Below, piece after piece: positions 63,801 to 64,000 of a stretch of DNA of 64,000 bases. The notes under the pieces are model-generated. The model did no database searches. It had not been told where the DNA came from and saw only the letters and a list, made by a program, of their open reading frames with translations. Both the position numbers and the translations under genes were made by a program. The stretch is from Cyclina sinensis (taxonomy: Eukaryota > Mollusca > Bivalvia > Venerida > Veneridae), in NCBI GenBank assembly GCA_012932295.1, contig JAAONU010000004.1:9300630-9364629 (forward strand). The letters run 5' to 3'. Numbering within the stretch: position 1 is the stretch's first letter; the number at the start of each line of letters is the position of its first letter.

Positions 63801-64000
63801 ATGCACTAGACCATAACAAGCCTGTGTGCCATAAACAATTCAGTAAATAGAGTACCCAACTGACTTAGTGCCAAATAATATAGCAAATATGTACAGGTAG
63901 GTACTGATATCACATATCTAATTGTCTAATATATGTAGTGGACACCTGATAGATAAGGCATTTCCAACAGTCTTGCTGTTGGGCTAGCTCTTTAGCGACA
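48885..64000 (-). CDS. CFAP69: Cilia- and flagella-associated protein 69, 5' partial
   Basis: Twenty-two exons on the minus strand: 64000-63946 (partial), 62964-62902, 62686-62621, 62090-61904, 61177-61079, 60871-60719, 60181-60004, 59561-59386, 58976-58855, 58593-58374, 56987-56823, 56448-56333, 55986-55868, 55397-55316, 54843-54651, 53052-52915, 52287-52211, 51578-51381, 51113-51027, 50324-50260, 49863-49821 and 49010-48885. Total 908 residues, with every phase consistent. Signature stretches match the CFAP69 family as I know it: NLNRVVKLL, FKILNVC, SGQLLFRSSEILWNLLE, SHYDRQLRND, EDFELKKMLF, GGRGNKRAQMRY, DYFLEKEG, WRNEERDIGVKRD and, near the end, ESTPIQLTGGPL. The predicted fold is helical, armadillo-like, with a C-terminal coiled coil (from about MGEVW onward). 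In other animals CFAP69 acts in the sperm flagellum and cilia. The human protein is about 941 residues, so only the N-terminus is missing. The first partial exon (VAKELAQQQ...) and the next two are the least certain. Confidence 0.92.
49330..49769 (+). mobile_element. TTAA-flanked inverted-repeat element with internal tRNA-like unit, copy 2
   Basis: 440 bp, flanked by TTAA at 49326-49329 and 49770-49773. It has the same interior and orientation as copy 1, with A-box tggctcagtgg at 49574 and an intact B-box ggttcgaatcc at 49625-49635. It lies in the last CFAP69 intron. Confidence 0.75.
50845..50935 (-). mobile_element. tRNA-like SINE head in CFAP69 intron
   Basis: On the minus strand it shows an A-box-like tttagtggtctagggca and a B-box-like cgagtttgaatccc. 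It lacks the body motif of the other SINEs, so the family is uncertain. Confidence 0.4.
51931..52235 (-). repeat. ~37-bp minisatellite built from an exon end and its splice donor
   Basis: Eight units, read on the minus strand as taccttgactttaag|gtaagg followed by tagctaatta. The most 5' unit is the true 3' end of the CFAP69 exon at 52287-52211 with its donor. The other seven lie in the intron, and six of them keep GT at the equivalent position (gtaagg, gtaaga or gtgaga). One (near 52160) has lost it. Confidence 0.85.
53175..54118. mobile_element. Pearl-like composite repeat with five ~156-bp units
   Basis: The left edge reads caacaagagccatg. Five tandem units, with the anchor ggcaaggtagagttatt, start at about 53285, 53441, 53598, 53752 and 53908. 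They are followed by an ACGG/ACGC-type microsatellite (about 54030-54078) and a GC-rich hairpin (cccctccgcctttggcgagg). This architecture resembles the pearl/CvE-type elements of bivalves, thought to be non-autonomous Helitron relatives; the assignment is from memory of their layout. It lies in a CFAP69 intron. A possible left-end fragment (gcaagagccatgtgtaac) lies at 18306. Confidence 0.7.
54133..54571 (-). mobile_element. TTAA-flanked inverted-repeat element with internal tRNA-like unit, copy 3
   Basis: 439 bp, inverted relative to copies 1 and 2, and flanked by TTAA at 54129-54132 and 54572-54575. The tRNA-like B-box appears on the plus strand as ggattcaaaccc near 54268. It sits only about 15 bp from the pearl-like element, in the same CFAP69 intron. 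Confidence 0.75.
55018..55220 (+). mobile_element. tRNA-headed SINE in CFAP69 intron
   Basis: The head has ataactcagtaattaaaaca (A-box-like) and ctagagtttgaaacctag (B-box-like). A body follows with ggtaaagaacacttaggtc. The body differs from the 7575/13365 family. Confidence 0.4.
56957..57275 (-). repeat. Tandem duplication (~166 bp) of a CFAP69 exon edge and splice acceptor
   Basis: The segment starting tggatactgttgcc at 56957 is repeated from 57123. Both copies include the first 31 coding bases of the exon at 56987-56823 (identical in the copy), its acceptor and about 130 bp of intron. The duplicate lies upstream in transcription. Confidence 0.9.
61712..61800. repeat. Interspersed repeat with hairpin
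   Basis: ccagtgcagaccatga is followed by an inverted partner tcatggtcttcactg, then ctattcagtcagta. This hairpin motif looks like a widespread short dispersed repeat in bivalve genomes; that recognition is from memory. It lies in a CFAP69 intron. Confidence 0.45.

Overview
This window is eukaryotic, AT-rich, intron-rich DNA from an animal. Bivalve mollusc is the most likely source. That rests on the overall gene style and on a repeat that resembles the bivalve 'pearl' elements (about 156-bp core repeats, an ACGG-type microsatellite and a terminal hairpin at 53175-54118). The organism call is an inference. All coding models below were built by hand from open frames, GT/AG junctions and phase continuity, and no transcript data were available.

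Layout. (1) 485-5515, + strand: a nine-finger C2H2 zinc-finger protein with two AT-hooks, in five coding exons. (2) 10477-28652, + strand: a complete 21-exon integrin alpha subunit of about 1103 residues. It has a seven-bladed propeller without an inserted I domain, a transmembrane segment, a GFFKR motif and a long cytoplasmic tail, and it is closest in style to the alpha-4/alpha-9 group. (3) 32988-40135 and 40811-46145, both - strand: two tandem paralogues of an unrecognised secreted or type I membrane family. They share eight-exon structures with matching phases, an RxKR site just after the signal peptide, and 14 conserved ectodomain cysteines. The first encodes a transmembrane exon and a YxxL-type tail; the second appears to have lost it. 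(4) 48885 to the window end, - strand: CFAP69, a ciliary/flagellar armadillo-like protein, missing only its extreme N-terminus.

The genes do not form one evident pathway. The zinc-finger protein is nuclear, the integrin is a cell-adhesion receptor, the paralogue pair are cell-surface or secreted proteins, and CFAP69 belongs to the axoneme. The integrin and the first paralogue converge tail to tail.

The non-coding part is rich in mobile elements and tandem repeats. Three copies of a roughly 440-bp TTAA-flanked inverted-repeat element carry an internal tRNA-like Pol III promoter. There are also tRNA-headed SINEs, a TA-flanked pogo-like MITE, a foldback element inside a minisatellite, and an 11-copy, 92-bp array. 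The most unusual pattern is that several minisatellites contain, or start from, real splice junctions (38707-39170, 51931-52235, 25226-25290, 56957-57275). They fill introns with decoy splice sites. Best candidates for undescribed biology: the 14-cysteine paralogue family, the tRNA-carrying TTAA element and the splice-site-seeded arrays.
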